From JAXDMU01 sp963762435 (lineage in GTDB: Bacteria; Pseudomonadota; Alphaproteobacteria; ATCC43930; CGMCC-115725): a stretch of 64,000 nt of DNA. A program made the translations under genes and the position numbers. Below the pieces are notes generated by a model. That model had not been told where the DNA came from, ran no database searches, and saw only the letters and a program-made list of their open reading frames with translations. The DNA is taken from NCBI GenBank assembly GCA_963762435.1, contig CAVXLN010000016.1, positions 1 through 64,000 of the forward strand, in the 5' to 3' direction. Below, piece by piece: positions 38,250-47,125 of the stretch (positions are counted from its first letter, which is position 1; each line of letters begins with the position of its first letter).

Positions 38250-39166
38250 CAGCGCTGCAACCAGTCTTCGATCAGCCGCCGCGCAATCGAATCCTTGCGC
38301 GGCATGCGGAACTGCTCGTCATCCTGATGGCTCAAGAGAAACTCGCGCGAGACCCAGCGCGCCTGTTCGAGCTCGAGCCCGTCGACCTTGATCTCGCGCG
38401 TCCGCGCCTCGGCCCAGAAGCCCAGCATGATCGAGGCCGGAAAAGGCCAGGGCTGCGAGGAATGATAGTTCACCGCATCGACCACGATGCCCGATTCCTC
38501 GAACACTTCGCGCGCTACCGCCTCTTCCAGGCTCTCGCCCGGCTCGACGAAGCCCGCCAGCGTCGAGAACATGCCGGGCGGCCAGATCTTCTGCCGGCCG
38601 AGCAGGCAATTGTCGCCGTCGGTGACCAGCATGATAACGGCCGGATCCGTGCGCGGGAAATGGCTCGTCTTGCAGCTCTCATTGGTGCAGCGGCGCACAT
38701 GCCCGGCCTCGACCGGCACGGTCGGATGACCGCACACGCCGCAGAAGCGATGGCGCGAATGCCAATGGAGCAGGCCCTTGGCATAGGCCAGGAGGGCGCC
38801 CTCGCCTGGCTGCAGCAGCGGGCCGAAGGCGCGCAGGTCGCGGAACCGGTGCCCGTGCGCATCGAGCCCGATCGTCTCGATCGGCGTCTCGATCGCCGAC
38901 AGATCATAGGCGAAATGAGCCGTGTCGGCGTTGAGCCCCAGCAGTGCCACTTCCGGCGCCTGGACCAGCGTCACCATCGCCTGGGCTTGGGTCAACAGCA
39001 CCGGGCGCGGCCCGTCCGCCGATTCCAGCACCAGATTCTGCGCCCGCCACATCGGCACGAACAATGAGCTTTCGTGCCGAAGCCGCTCCGCCAGCCAGGC
39101 ATCGTTCTTGCGCAGATGGCTGACGCGGTCGAGCCCGTTGGCCGCATAGAAATTCGGTCGCCTCAT
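38249..39166 (-). CDS. nudC: NADH pyrophosphatase (decapping hydrolase) NudC
   Basis: 305 residues. The zinc ribbon has cysteines at about 142, 145, 160 and 165 (FCGVCG, RRCTNESC). The Nudix box is GFVEPGESLEEAVAREVFEE followed by SG. The NudC-specific SQPWPFPAS motif follows it. It cleaves NAD(H) and removes NAD caps from RNA. It is adjacent to the SRP RNA, divergent. Confidence 0.93.
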   Translation of the reverse strand: MRRPNFYAANGLDRVSHLRKNDAWLAERLRHESSLFVPMWRAQNLVLESADGPRPVLLTQAQAMVTLVQAPEVALLGLNADTAHFAYDLSAIETPIETIGLDAHGHRFRDLRAFGPLLQPGEGALLAYAKGLLHWHSRHRFCGVCGHPTVPVEAGHVRRCTNESCKTSHFPRTDPAVIMLVTDGDNCLLGRQKIWPPGMFSTLAGFVEPGESLEEAVAREVFEESGIVVDAVNYHSSQPWPFPASIMLGFWAEARTREIKVDGLELEQARWVSREFLLSHQDDEQFRMPRKDSIARRLIEDWLQR

Positions 39167-39267
39167 GATCCCGCGGCTCGCCCCTCACCATTTGCCTGGA
39201 GGCTACGCTGGGAATGCTGCCCGAGGGTAGCGCTTTAACGCCGTTTCACGCCCGGCATGCATGAGGC

Positions 39268-39298
39268 TTGCACTGCCGGCCCGGAGGCCTGATATAGT
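39268..39298 (+). promoter_or_regulatory. Probable sigma-70-type promoter of the SRP RNA
   Basis: TTGCAC (39268-39273) and TATAGT (39293-39298; spacing 19, or 17 to an overlapping GATATA) lie just ahead of the mature RNA 5' end at about 39,305. Confidence 0.5.
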
Positions 39299-39304
39299 GC
39301 CTTC

Positions 39305-39399
39305 GGGAGGTCGGCTATGGGCAGGTCCCTCGCCAACCCGGTCAGGTCCGGAAGGAAGCAGCCGCAACGAGTTTCGGCCTGGGTCGCAGCCGGTCTCCC
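39305..39399 (+). ncRNA. ffs: Signal recognition particle RNA, small (4.5S-like)
   Basis: The conserved domain IV is visible: GGTCAGGTCCGGAAGGAAGC followed by AGCCG (about 39,340-39,366). The 5' end GGGAGGTCGGCT pairs with the 3' end AGCCGGTCTCCC, closing a ~95-nt hairpin. It binds Ffh for membrane targeting. The position just upstream of dnaX is the usual alphaproteobacterial one. Confidence 0.95.
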
Positions 39400-39435
39400 A
39401 CTCCATGTTCCTTTGACGACGGCGTTCCCGGTCCG

Positions 39436-41256
39436 ATGAGCAGCGTCGAATATCGGGTGCTCGCCCGCAAGTACCGGCCGAGCAGCTTCGCTGAGCTTAT
39501 CGGTCACGACACGCTCGTCCGGACGCTGTCGAACGCGTTCGAATCGGGCCGCATCGCGCACGCCTTCATGCTGACCGGCGTGCGCGGCGTGGGCAAGACG
39601 ACGACGGCCCGCATCGTCGCCAAGGCGCTGAATTGCACCGGCCCCGACGGCACCGGCGGCCCGACCATGAATCCCTGCGGCCAATGCGACGCGTGCCGCT
39701 CGATCGCCGAGGACCGGCATCCCGACGTGATCGAGATGGATGCGGCCAGCCGCACCGGCGTCGACGATATCCGCGAGCTGATCGAGAGCGTGCGCTATCG
39801 CCCCGTCTCGGCGCGCTACAAGATCTACATCATCGACGAAGTGCACATGCTGTCGAAGGCGGCCTTCAACGCGTTGCTGAAGACGCTCGAGGAGCCGCCG
39901 CCCGACATCAAGTTCGTGTTCGCCACGACCGAGATCAACAAGGTGCCGGTGACGGTGCTGTCGCGCTGCCAGCGCTACACCCTGCCGCGCATCCCGCTCG
40001 AAACGCTGGCCCGCTATTACGGCGAGATCGCCGCGAAGGAGTCGGTCTCGATCGAGCCCGGCGCCCTGGCGCTCATCGCGCGCGCCGCCGACGGCTCGGT
40101 CCGCGACGGGCTGTCGATCCTCGACCAGGCGATCGCACTCGGTTTCGGCCAGACCATCACCGAGACCGCCGTGCGCGAGATGCTGGGCGTGGCCGATCGC
40201 GGCCTGACCTTCGATCTCTTCGAGACGGTCATGGCAGGCGACGCACCCGGCACGCTTGCGCGTCTCGAAGCGCTTTACAATGGCGGCACCGATCCGGTGA
40301 TGGTGTTGCAGGATCTGCTCGACATCACCCATTTCGTGACCCGCCTCAAGCTCGAACGCCCGGGCGACGCCAATGCCGCGGCCGCCCCGCTGGCCGACGG
40401 CCAGGATCGGCAGCGCGGCCAGGCGCTGGCCGGGCGGCTCGGCATCGCGTCGCTGACCCGCGCGTGGCAGATGCTGATGAAGGGATTGGCCGAGGTGCAG
40501 ACGGCACCGCAGCCCTTGAAGGCGGCGGAGATGGCGCTCATTCGGTTGATCTATGTCGCCGATTTGCCGCCGCCGGGCGAGATCGTGAAGGCACTGCAGA
40601 ATGGCCAGAGCCTCCGCGCCGGCAATGGCGGCCCTGCCGCCGGCCCCGCAGCACCACCGCCCGCGCGGCCGATGGCGATCGCCGGCGGTGGTGCCGTCGC
40701 GATCGGTATGGCCGCCCCTGTCGCCGCCGGTACGCCGATGCCGGCGAGCTTCCAGGCGGTGATGGCGCTGATCGCCGACCGGCGCGAACGGATCTTCTAC
40801 AATGAGCTCGCCCGCTCGGTGCATCTGGTGCAGTTCGAGCCGGGCCGGATCGAGTTCCGTCCGACTGCCGACGCACCGCGCGATCTTTCGGCCCGGCTCG
40901 GCCAGTTCCTGCTCGAGGAGACCGGCCAGCGCTGGATCATCGCCGTTTCGCGCGAAGGCGGCGAACCGACCTGGCACGAGCAGGCGGAAGCCAAGGAAAA
41001 GGCGCGCCTCGCCGAGGTCTCCGCCCATCCGCTCGTCCATGCGGCCCTCCTGATGTTTCCCGAGGCGGTGATCGAGCTCATCAAGGAGCCCGAGGCGGCG
41101 CAGCCTGATGCCACACCGCCGGCCATCCTGCCGGAAGAACCGCCGCTCTTGGCGCCGCTCGAGGAGGGGCCGGCGGCACTCTATGAGGAAGACGATCCCG
41201 GCCCGTTCGTCGGCGAGGCCTGGGAGCTCGACCAGTATCTGGGAGAAGCGGAATGA
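39436..41256 (+). CDS. dnaX: DNA polymerase III subunits gamma/tau
   Basis: 606 residues. LARKYRPSSFAELIGHDTLV opens the AAA+ domain; Walker A is TGVRGVGKTTTARI (about 48-60). A zinc cluster follows (CGQCDAC region), then Walker B IIDEVHMLSKAAFNAL and sensor VPVTVLSRCQRY. The Ala/Pro-rich linker (about 390-430) precedes the tau C-terminal domain. It loads the sliding clamp. It overlaps ybaB by 4 bases, forming the dnaX-ybaB-recR operon. Confidence 0.95.
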   Translation: MSSVEYRVLARKYRPSSFAELIGHDTLVRTLSNAFESGRIAHAFMLTGVRGVGKTTTARIVAKALNCTGPDGTGGPTMNPCGQCDACRSIAEDRHPDVIEMDAASRTGVDDIRELIESVRYRPVSARYKIYIIDEVHMLSKAAFNALLKTLEEPPPDIKFVFATTEINKVPVTVLSRCQRYTLPRIPLETLARYYGEIAAKESVSIEPGALALIARAADGSVRDGLSILDQAIALGFGQTITETAVREMLGVADRGLTFDLFETVMAGDAPGTLARLEALYNGGTDPVMVLQDLLDITHFVTRLKLERPGDANAAAAPLADGQDRQRGQALAGRLGIASLTRAWQMLMKGLAEVQTAPQPLKAAEMALIRLIYVADLPPPGEIVKALQNGQSLRAGNGGPAAGPAAPPPARPMAIAGGGAVAIGMAAPVAAGTPMPASFQAVMALIADRRERIFYNELARSVHLVQFEPGRIEFRPTADAPRDLSARLGQFLLEETGQRWIIAVSREGGEPTWHEQAEAKEKARLAEVSAHPLVHAALLMFPEAVIELIKEPEAAQPDATPPAILPEEPPLLAPLEEGPAALYEEDDPGPFVGEAWELDQYLGEAE

Positions 41257-41576
41257 AGAATCTCGGCAACATGATGAAGCAGGCGCAGCAGATGCAGCAG
41301 CGCATGCAGGAGATGCAGGCGCAGCTCGACCTGGTCGAGATGACGGGTGCCTCGGGCGGCGGCATGGTGCAGATGACCTTGAACGGCAAGGGCGACCTGA
41401 AGAAGGTCGCGATCGACAAAGCGCTGATGGACCCGGAAGAGGTCGAAGTGCTGGAGGATCTGCTGATGGCCGCCTTCGCCGACGCCAAGGCCAAGGTCGA
41501 GGAGCATGTCTCGAGCGAGATGGCCAAGGTGACGGGGGGGCTCAAGCTGCCGGGCGGCATGAAGCTGCCTTTCTGA
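41253..41576 (+). CDS. YbaB/EbfC-family nucleoid-associated protein
   Basis: 107 residues, starting MKNLGNMMKQAQQMQQRMQE, with a Met/Gln-rich helix and then the central MVQMTLNGKGDLKKVAIDKA. It is a small DNA-binding dimer. The position between dnaX and recR is diagnostic. Confidence 0.95.
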   Translation: MKNLGNMMKQAQQMQQRMQEMQAQLDLVEMTGASGGGMVQMTLNGKGDLKKVAIDKALMDPEEVEVLEDLLMAAFADAKAKVEEHVSSEMAKVTGGLKLPGGMKLPF

Positions 41577-41577
41577 G

Positions 41578-42174
41578 ATGAGCTCAGGCGGCGAGATCGA
41601 GCATCTCGTCCAGCTGCTGGCGAAGCTGCCGGGGCTCGGCCCCCGTTCGGCGCGCCGGGCAGTGCTGCATCTCCTGAAGAAGCGCGAGGCGCTGATGCTG
41701 CCGCTCGCCGACACGCTTCATGAGGTGGCCGACAAGATCCTCGCCTGCGCGATCTGCGGCAATCTCGACACGACCGATCCTTGCGCCATCTGCGCCGATC
41801 CGAAGCGCGATGCCGGTCTCGTCTGCGTCGTCGAGGATGTCGCCGATCTCTGGGCGATCGAGCGCACGCATTCCTTTGCCGGCCGCTACCATGTGCTGGG
41901 CGGCATCCTCTCGGCGATCGACGGGGTCAGGCCGGAGGATCTGACCATCGCCGCCCTCGTCGATCGCTGCGCGTCCGGCGCGGTGCACGAGGCAATCCTC
42001 GCCATGAACGCCACCGTCGAGGGCCAGTCGACCGCGCATTACATCACCGACCGGCTGCAACCAACCGGCGTCAAGATCTCCCGCCTCGCCCACGGCGTCC
42101 CGGTCGGCGGCGAGCTCGACTATCTCGACGAGGGCACGCTGACGGCAGCGTTGAAGGCGAGGCGGCCGCTTTAG
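41578..42174 (+). CDS. recR: Recombination mediator RecR
   Basis: 198 residues. It has an N-terminal helix-hairpin (LAKLPGLGPRSARRAVLHLL), a zinc finger (CAICGNLDTTDPCAICADPK) and a TOPRIM domain (VCVVEDVADLWAIE). It loads RecA with RecFO at gaps. Last gene of the dnaX operon. Confidence 0.95.
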   Translation: MSSGGEIEHLVQLLAKLPGLGPRSARRAVLHLLKKREALMLPLADTLHEVADKILACAICGNLDTTDPCAICADPKRDAGLVCVVEDVADLWAIERTHSFAGRYHVLGGILSAIDGVRPEDLTIAALVDRCASGAVHEAILAMNATVEGQSTAHYITDRLQPTGVKISRLAHGVPVGGELDYLDEGTLTAALKARRPL

Positions 42175-42202
42175 GCCTAACTGGCAGCATTGAAAGCCAT
42201 AA

Positions 42203-42222
42203 TGACAGCATATATGCTGTCA
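42203..42222. promoter_or_regulatory. Perfect 20-bp palindrome, probable operator of the PIN-RHH operon
   Basis: TGACAGCATATATGCTGTCA is fully symmetric and ends 2 bases before the GTG of the PIN gene. RHH antitoxins commonly bind such TG...CA palindromes to autoregulate, so this is the likely binding site. The overlap with the start region fits repression. Confidence 0.65.
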
Positions 42223-42224
42223 CG

Positions 42225-42644
42225 GTGATTTTGATTGTCCTGGACACGAACGTTTTCGTCTCGGCGCTCCGTTCTGGTGGGGGTGCGTCGCGCGAGGTTT
42301 TGCGCAGAGCGCTCGAGGGTCGATACTGTCCTCTTTTTTCCAATGCACTCTGGCTAGAATACGAGGATCTGTTAGGACGGAACGTCTGGACAGACGAGAC
42401 GACGGACCAGGATAGGCAGGAAGTGCTCGCGGCGTTGGCGGCCGCGGGTCAATGGATCAAGATATATTATGGCTGGCGGCCCAATCTTGCCGATGAAGGA
42501 GACAATCATCTCATCGAGCTAGCAGTGGCGGGAGGCGCTCAGGCCATCATCACTCACAATGTTCGCCATCTGCGGTCCGGCGAGTTGAGATGGCGAGATC
42601 TCTCGGTGTTTACACCTTCGGAATGTCTGGACGCTTTGAAATGA
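42225..42644 (+). CDS. PIN-domain ribonuclease toxin
   Basis: From GTG 42225 (139 residues; TTG 42231 is the alternative and gives the more usual MIVLDTNVFVSALRS start). Acidic PIN residues: VLDTNVFVSAL, the EYEDLL glutamate, and DEGDNHLIELAV with the ITHNVRHL tail. The family cleaves RNA and is held in check by a partner antitoxin. The next gene, overlapping by 4 bases, encodes an RHH protein, so the toxin comes first. Base composition is lower in GC than neighbouring recR. Confidence 0.8.
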   Translation: MILIVLDTNVFVSALRSGGGASREVLRRALEGRYCPLFSNALWLEYEDLLGRNVWTDETTDQDRQEVLAALAAAGQWIKIYYGWRPNLADEGDNHLIELAVAGGAQAIITHNVRHLRSGELRWRDLSVFTPSECLDALK

Positions 42645-42910
42645 CCACTCTGACCATCCGCCTCCCCGAGGACACGAGCCAACGGCTTAAGCAGTTGGCA
42701 GCTTCCAAGGGCATCAGCTTGAACAAGCTCATGGAAGAACTGAGCACGGCCGCACTCGCCGCCTATGATGCTGAGACCCGATTCCGCGTTATGGCCGCAG
42801 CAGCAGATCGGCAAAGTGCCTTGAATATCCTGGCGCGGCTCGATGCGCTCGACCGCGGAGCGAGCCCAGCCTCCCTCTCGAGTCCGGTAGGGGGTCGAGG
42901 CGAGGGGTGA
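42641..42910 (+). CDS. RHH-type antitoxin of the PIN toxin
   Basis: The start is ATG 42641 in the ATGA overlap with the toxin stop, giving 89 residues. TTLTIRLPEDTSQRLKQLAA is a ribbon-helix-helix strand and first helix, and GISLNKLMEELSTAALAAYD the second. The C-terminal part (to about 75) would wrap the PIN toxin. The last ~18 residues are low-complexity and may be a run-on tail. Confidence 0.78.
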   Translation: MTTLTIRLPEDTSQRLKQLAASKGISLNKLMEELSTAALAAYDAETRFRVMAAAADRQSALNILARLDALDRGASPASLSSPVGGRGEG

Positions 42911-42980
42911 GTGTACGGACGATCAGGACTTGCACATCCCCCAGCTTGCTGAGACGAGCCACCGTTAGGACCGAGTGACG

Positions 42981-43238
42981 ATGCCGCTTTACACCTACAT
43001 CGTTTCCTACAAAGGCGCGACCCACGTCATCCAAAAGCGATCAAGCAACTTTCAGGGCTTCGGACACTGGGCGATCGAATTGCCGAAGGACGCCTTGCCA
43101 CCAGATGTGAGAAGGCAAGTCATGGGTAAGATGTATGGGGGATTCGAGGCGATCCCCAACCGGATTAATACGTGGCAGAACAAATTCGAAATCGACGGAT
43201 CGGCCTTCGTTGTCGTCGCGATTCAAACCGAAGGCTAA
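42981..43238 (+). CDS. Small hypothetical protein
   Basis: 85 residues from ATG 42981 (GTG 42975 also possible; AGGA at 42967). It has an alternating strand pattern (LYTYIVSYKGATHVIQK) and a tryptophan-containing middle (GFGHWAIELPKD). No family recognised. It lies 70 bases after the antitoxin gene and ends overlapping the convergent pentapeptide gene by 4 bases. Confidence 0.5.
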   Translation: MPLYTYIVSYKGATHVIQKRSSNFQGFGHWAIELPKDALPPDVRRQVMGKMYGGFEAIPNRINTWQNKFEIDGSAFVVVAIQTEG

Positions 43239-44515
43239 GCATCCACCAGCCGTGCCGTAGTCATGATCGCCGCCGTCAGGATCGCGCAGCGGTAGTCGCT
43301 GCCGCGGAGATCGGCGCCGATGAGGGTGGCGCCGGTGAAATCGGCCTTGGCGAGCATTGCCTCCCTGAGATCGGCGTTGCTGAACTCGGCCTCGACACAG
43401 CTGGCGCCGCGCAAGTCGGTCGGCCAGCTGCGCCCGCTCTGCATACCGCTCGGCCGGCGGATCGGCATCGGCGAGAGCCTGGCCCCGCTAAGCTTGGCGC
43501 GGGCGAGGTCGGCGCCGGCGAGATTGGCGCCGGAGAGATCCGCCCCTTCGAGCCGGCAATCGCTGAGCCGCGCGCGGTCGAGCTGGGCCAGGCACAGCTT
43601 GGCGCCGCGCAGATCGGCACCGGAAAGATCGCACGCTGTGAGCTTGGCGCCGGAGAGATCCATGTCGGCGAGATCGAGACCGGCGAGCGCCAGGCCCGAG
43701 AGATCGAGCCGTTGCCCCGCAGCACCACCGCTCGCGATCCAGCGGCGATGCGCCTCGATCATCTGCACCACCCGCGCCTCCTCGGCCTTGGGTGTGGCCG
43801 CACTGATCTGGGCGCCGCGGCAGGACGCCTTCGAGAGATCGACATCGATGAGCTCGGCGCGCCTGAGATCGGCATTGTCGAAGATCGTCCCTTCGAGCCG
43901 GGCGTGATTGAGCATCGCCGATTTGAGGTCGGCGCCGGTGAAATCGGTATGGGTGAGCACACTGCCGGTGAGATCGACCTGGATCATCACGGCCCGGCTG
44001 CAATTGGCCTGGCTGAGATCGGCCGCCGCCATCTTGGCTCCAGTGAGATCGGCATCGACGAGCCGCGCACGCCGCAGCTTCGCGCCCGACAAATTGGCCG
44101 GCTGCTCGCGAATTCGGCGCTCGCCATCGACCCAATAGACCTGTTGACCGGGCCGAAGATCGGCGCGTTCGAGATTGGCGCGCTCGAGCCCGGCACGGCT
44201 GAGATTGCAGCCGCGCAGATCGGCGCCGACGAGCGTCGCATCGGTAAGATCGGCACCCGTCAGATTGGCGCTGGCGAGATCGGCGCTGTCGAGCCGGCTG
44301 CGCGCCAAGAGGGCACGCGACAGATCGATGCCGGCGAGCCGGGCCGATTGCAGGCGCAAGGCAGCCAGGTCGACGCCGGCAAGCACGGCGCCTTTGAGAT
44401 TGAGAATCCGACCACCCAATTCGCCATCGAGATAGCGACGATGGGCGTTAATGGCTTGCAACAGCTCGGTTTGATTCATTACCAGGTTCGACAGGACCCC
44501 TACTACATCTAGCAT
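43235..44515 (-). CDS. Pentapeptide-repeat protein with two repeat blocks
   Basis: 426 residues (ATG 44515; ATG 44479 at residue 13 is also possible). Dozens of A(D/N)LxX pentapeptides, for example ADLASANLTGADLTDATLVG and ADLSGANLAGADLARAKLSG, predict a right-handed quadrilateral beta-helix. Two blocks each begin with a helical header (INAHRRYLDG near residue 22 and IEAHRRWIASGG near 245), so the gene looks internally duplicated. No signal peptide or known effector domain. Role unknown; some family members mimic DNA and protect gyrase. Confidence 0.85.
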   Translation of the reverse strand: MLDVVGVLSNLVMNQTELLQAINAHRRYLDGELGGRILNLKGAVLAGVDLAALRLQSARLAGIDLSRALLARSRLDSADLASANLTGADLTDATLVGADLRGCNLSRAGLERANLERADLRPGQQVYWVDGERRIREQPANLSGAKLRRARLVDADLTGAKMAAADLSQANCSRAVMIQVDLTGSVLTHTDFTGADLKSAMLNHARLEGTIFDNADLRRAELIDVDLSKASCRGAQISAATPKAEEARVVQMIEAHRRWIASGGAAGQRLDLSGLALAGLDLADMDLSGAKLTACDLSGADLRGAKLCLAQLDRARLSDCRLEGADLSGANLAGADLARAKLSGARLSPMPIRRPSGMQSGRSWPTDLRGASCVEAEFSNADLREAMLAKADFTGATLIGADLRGSDYRCAILTAAIMTTARLVDA

Positions 44516-44591
44516 ACGCAGATCTGTAGATTGCGCATAGCTTGATGAAGGGCCCTGCGAACCGATATCTCGCCGGGCTTCCGCCGGCGGC

Positions 44592-44951
44592 TTAGGTCAG
44601 GGGGTTTTCGCTGATGTCCGTGCTCGTGCCGGCCGAGGTCGGATCGACCTGTGCCGCACCATGGTGATGATGGTGGTGGCCGTGCCGCGACGTCTGCTTC
44701 GTGGTGTTGGCATCGGCTGCCGGGCTGCTCGACTGCCCCTGCACCTGAGCCGAAACCGTGGTCGCGGCCGTCTGATCGCCCGGCAGCGGGCTCGTGACCG
44801 GCTGGTTGATTGGCTGCGGCAAGGTGGAAGCCGGCGGCGCATCGGTCGCGGCGGGGGTTGGCGCGACGCTGCCATCCTGCGACAGAGGCGACTGAATCAC
44901 GGGTTCGATAGGCCGGATGTGATCGAAATGAAGACCCCCGATGCTGGACAT
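44592..44951 (-). CDS. His-rich, proline/serine-rich small protein
   Basis: ATG 44951 gives 119 residues. The middle is low-complexity Pro/Ala/Ser/Thr/Gln, and HGHHHHHHG near residue 97 forms a natural histidine tract likely to bind Ni, Zn or Co. No signal peptide and no known domain. It lies 76 bases from the pentapeptide gene on the same strand. Confidence 0.55.
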   Translation of the reverse strand: MSSIGGLHFDHIRPIEPVIQSPLSQDGSVAPTPAATDAPPASTLPQPINQPVTSPLPGDQTAATTVSAQVQGQSSSPAADANTTKQTSRHGHHHHHHGAAQVDPTSAGTSTDISENPLT

Positions 44952-45085
44952 GACTGACGCTCCGTCTTGGTTAAGGTGAGGAGCAGGCCCGCACACGCTG
45001 TGCCATCAGACAAGCCCTTGATATCCCAAGAGAAGAGATCGCCGCGATCAAGCAATCCGAGTCTCACCCGGCAGAATTTGCCGAG

Positions 45086-46477
45086 TCAGCGCTGCAGCGC
45101 CGGCACTTCCGGCACGTCGGTCGCCTCGCCCTCGATCATCTCGGCGCCGAGATCGAGCACCTGATAGGCCGGCAGATTGTCCGGCACCGGTTTGGTCGGG
45201 CGGAGGCCGAGCCGGCTCACATCGCGCGCCCGCGGCAGGACGCGGCCATTCAAGCTGCTGGTCAGCTTCGCGAAGGCGTCGGCCGCGGTGCGGATGCCCT
45301 TGCCGACCGTGCCGGCATAGCCCACCGCGGTCGCCAGCGCCTCGAGCAGCCGCTCGGTCCCCGCGACGATGCGCTCCTGATTCTCGATCTGCCGCGCCAG
45401 GCTGATCTCGACCGAGGCGAAGCCCACGATCGAGGCGAGGCCCGAGGGGCCGGCGAGCACGATCTCCGCCTGCGCCGCCTTCTGCATGAAGGAGGGATCG
45501 GCGAGGCCGAGCTTTTCCAGTGCGGCCTCGTTCGGCAGATACATGACGGTGAGGAGCCGCGTGATCTCGCCCTCCTTGCCGGCCTTGCGGTATGTGGTCC
45601 GCACCGCGCCGCGATAATCGCGGTCGCCCAGATCCTTCAAATGCTGGTTCATGGTGCGGGCGAGGCTGCGATAGGCCTCCTCCTCCCGCTCCGTCCCTTC
45701 CGCCTGGGCGAGCTCGATCAGATGCTTGGACGCCTTGGAATCGATCACCAGCACGGCGTCGCCGGGCAGGAAGACGAGCGCGTCCGGCCGCTTGCGCCCG
45801 GCCTCGCCGTCATAGACGGTCGCCTGCAGCACGAAATCGCGCTCCTGCACCAGACCGAAGGAGCGCAGCGTGTTGGCGAGCCCGACCTCGGCGAAATAAC
45901 CGGCCCCGCTCGGGCTCGACAGCGCGCGCCAGACCGTGTCGAGCACGATTGCGCGCTCGGCGACCTGGCCTTTCAGCTGCGAGACGCCGTCATTGAGGCT
46001 CTGCACCTCTTGGCGCAGCGTCTCGGTCGTGGCCTTGATCTGCTGTTCCGCGGCCGCCTTCGCTTCCGCCGTCTCGCGCTTATGATCCTCGATCAGTTTG
46101 GTGGAGAGCGATTGCGCCGTCTCGAGCACGCTCGCCTTGGTCGAGCTCATGAACTCGGCCTTGGTCTTCTCCCAATCCTGCATGCGCTCGAGCGTGGTCG
46201 CGGTTTCCTGCCGGGCCAATGCCGCCGCCTGCTCGGCCTGGGCGCGCGCCGTCACCGCGGCATCGCGCGAAGCCATCGCGTCTTCGAGCCGCGTCTCGAG
46301 CCGGCCCAGCGAAGCCAGCGCCTCCTCAAGCCTGGCCTGCGCCGCCGCGCGCTGCTCGAGATCCGATGCCGCCTCGGCGCGTGCCGCGTCCAGCCCCTGC
46401 CGCAGCCACAGCAGAACCAGGAGCCCGCCGAGCACCAGCCCGATCAGTCCTGCCAGCGCCAATCCCGCGAAATCCAT
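45086..46477 (-). CDS. rmuC: DNA recombination protein RmuC
   Basis: 463 residues. An N-terminal membrane helix (LALAGLIGLVLGGLLVLLWL) precedes a long coiled coil (about 30-160) and the RmuC nuclease-like domain (ALVFLPGDAVLVIDSKASKH, about 230 onward; KHLIELAQAEGTEREEEAYR). It limits DNA inversions at repeats. Divergent from def. Confidence 0.92.
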   Translation of the reverse strand: MDFAGLALAGLIGLVLGGLLVLLWLRQGLDAARAEAASDLEQRAAAQARLEEALASLGRLETRLEDAMASRDAAVTARAQAEQAAALARQETATTLERMQDWEKTKAEFMSSTKASVLETAQSLSTKLIEDHKRETAEAKAAAEQQIKATTETLRQEVQSLNDGVSQLKGQVAERAIVLDTVWRALSSPSGAGYFAEVGLANTLRSFGLVQERDFVLQATVYDGEAGRKRPDALVFLPGDAVLVIDSKASKHLIELAQAEGTEREEEAYRSLARTMNQHLKDLGDRDYRGAVRTTYRKAGKEGEITRLLTVMYLPNEAALEKLGLADPSFMQKAAQAEIVLAGPSGLASIVGFASVEISLARQIENQERIVAGTERLLEALATAVGYAGTVGKGIRTAADAFAKLTSSLNGRVLPRARDVSRLGLRPTKPVPDNLPAYQVLDLGAEMIEGEATDVPEVPALQR

Positions 46478-46600
46478 GCTTCCTTACCTCGTCATCAGGC
46501 TTCAGGATATCAGCGGCCGGCGCCTGCCGCTTGACCCGCGTGCGCCGACGCCATACCAACCGTCGGATCGTGTCCGGAATCCTGAGGGAAACTGCCGCTC

Positions 46601-47125
46601 ATGGCCCGTCTGCCCATCCTCATCGCACCGAACCCGGTGCTGAAAGCCAAGGCGAAGCCGGTCGCCACCGTCGACGACTCGCTGCGCCAATTGCTCGACG
46701 ACATGCTGGAGACGATGTACGCGGCTCCCGGCATCGGCCTCTCCGGCAACCAGGTCGGCGCATTGCAGCGCGTCGTCGTGCTTGATATAGCGCGCGAGAA
46801 CGAGAAGCCGCAGCCGCTCAAGCTCGTCAATCCCGAGCTGACCTGGCAGTCGGACGAGCTCGCCTCCTATAATGAGGGCTGCCTGTCGATCCCCGAGCTC
46901 TATGCCGATGTCGTCCGGCCGGCCGAGATAAAGTTCCGCTTCCTCGACGAGCATGGCAAAAAGCAGGAGATGGCGGCCACCGGCCTCCTTGCCACCTGTG
47001 TCCAGCACGAGATCGATCATCTCGACGGCATCCTCTTCGTCGATCACCTCTCGGCCCTGAAGCGCAACATGATCATGCGCAAGCTGGTCAAGGCACAGAA
47101 GACGAAGTCGGAATCGGCGATGTGA
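46601..47125 (+). CDS. def: Peptide deformylase
   Basis: 174 residues. Metal-site motifs are EGCLSIPEL and QHEIDHLDG. Motif 1 is GIGLSGNQVG instead of the usual GIGLAANQVG, a mild deviation. It removes N-formyl groups from new proteins. Its stop overlaps the GTG start of fmt. Confidence 0.95.
   Translation: MARLPILIAPNPVLKAKAKPVATVDDSLRQLLDDMLETMYAAPGIGLSGNQVGALQRVVVLDIARENEKPQPLKLVNPELTWQSDELASYNEGCLSIPELYADVVRPAEIKFRFLDEHGKKQEMAATGLLATCVQHEIDHLDGILFVDHLSALKRNMIMRKLVKAQKTKSESAM

Noticed and set aside
43172..44512. 446-residue plus-strand frame opposite the pentapeptide gene
   Set aside because: Its regular EIGAGE-type pattern is the antisense of pentapeptide codons, not a real repeat protein.
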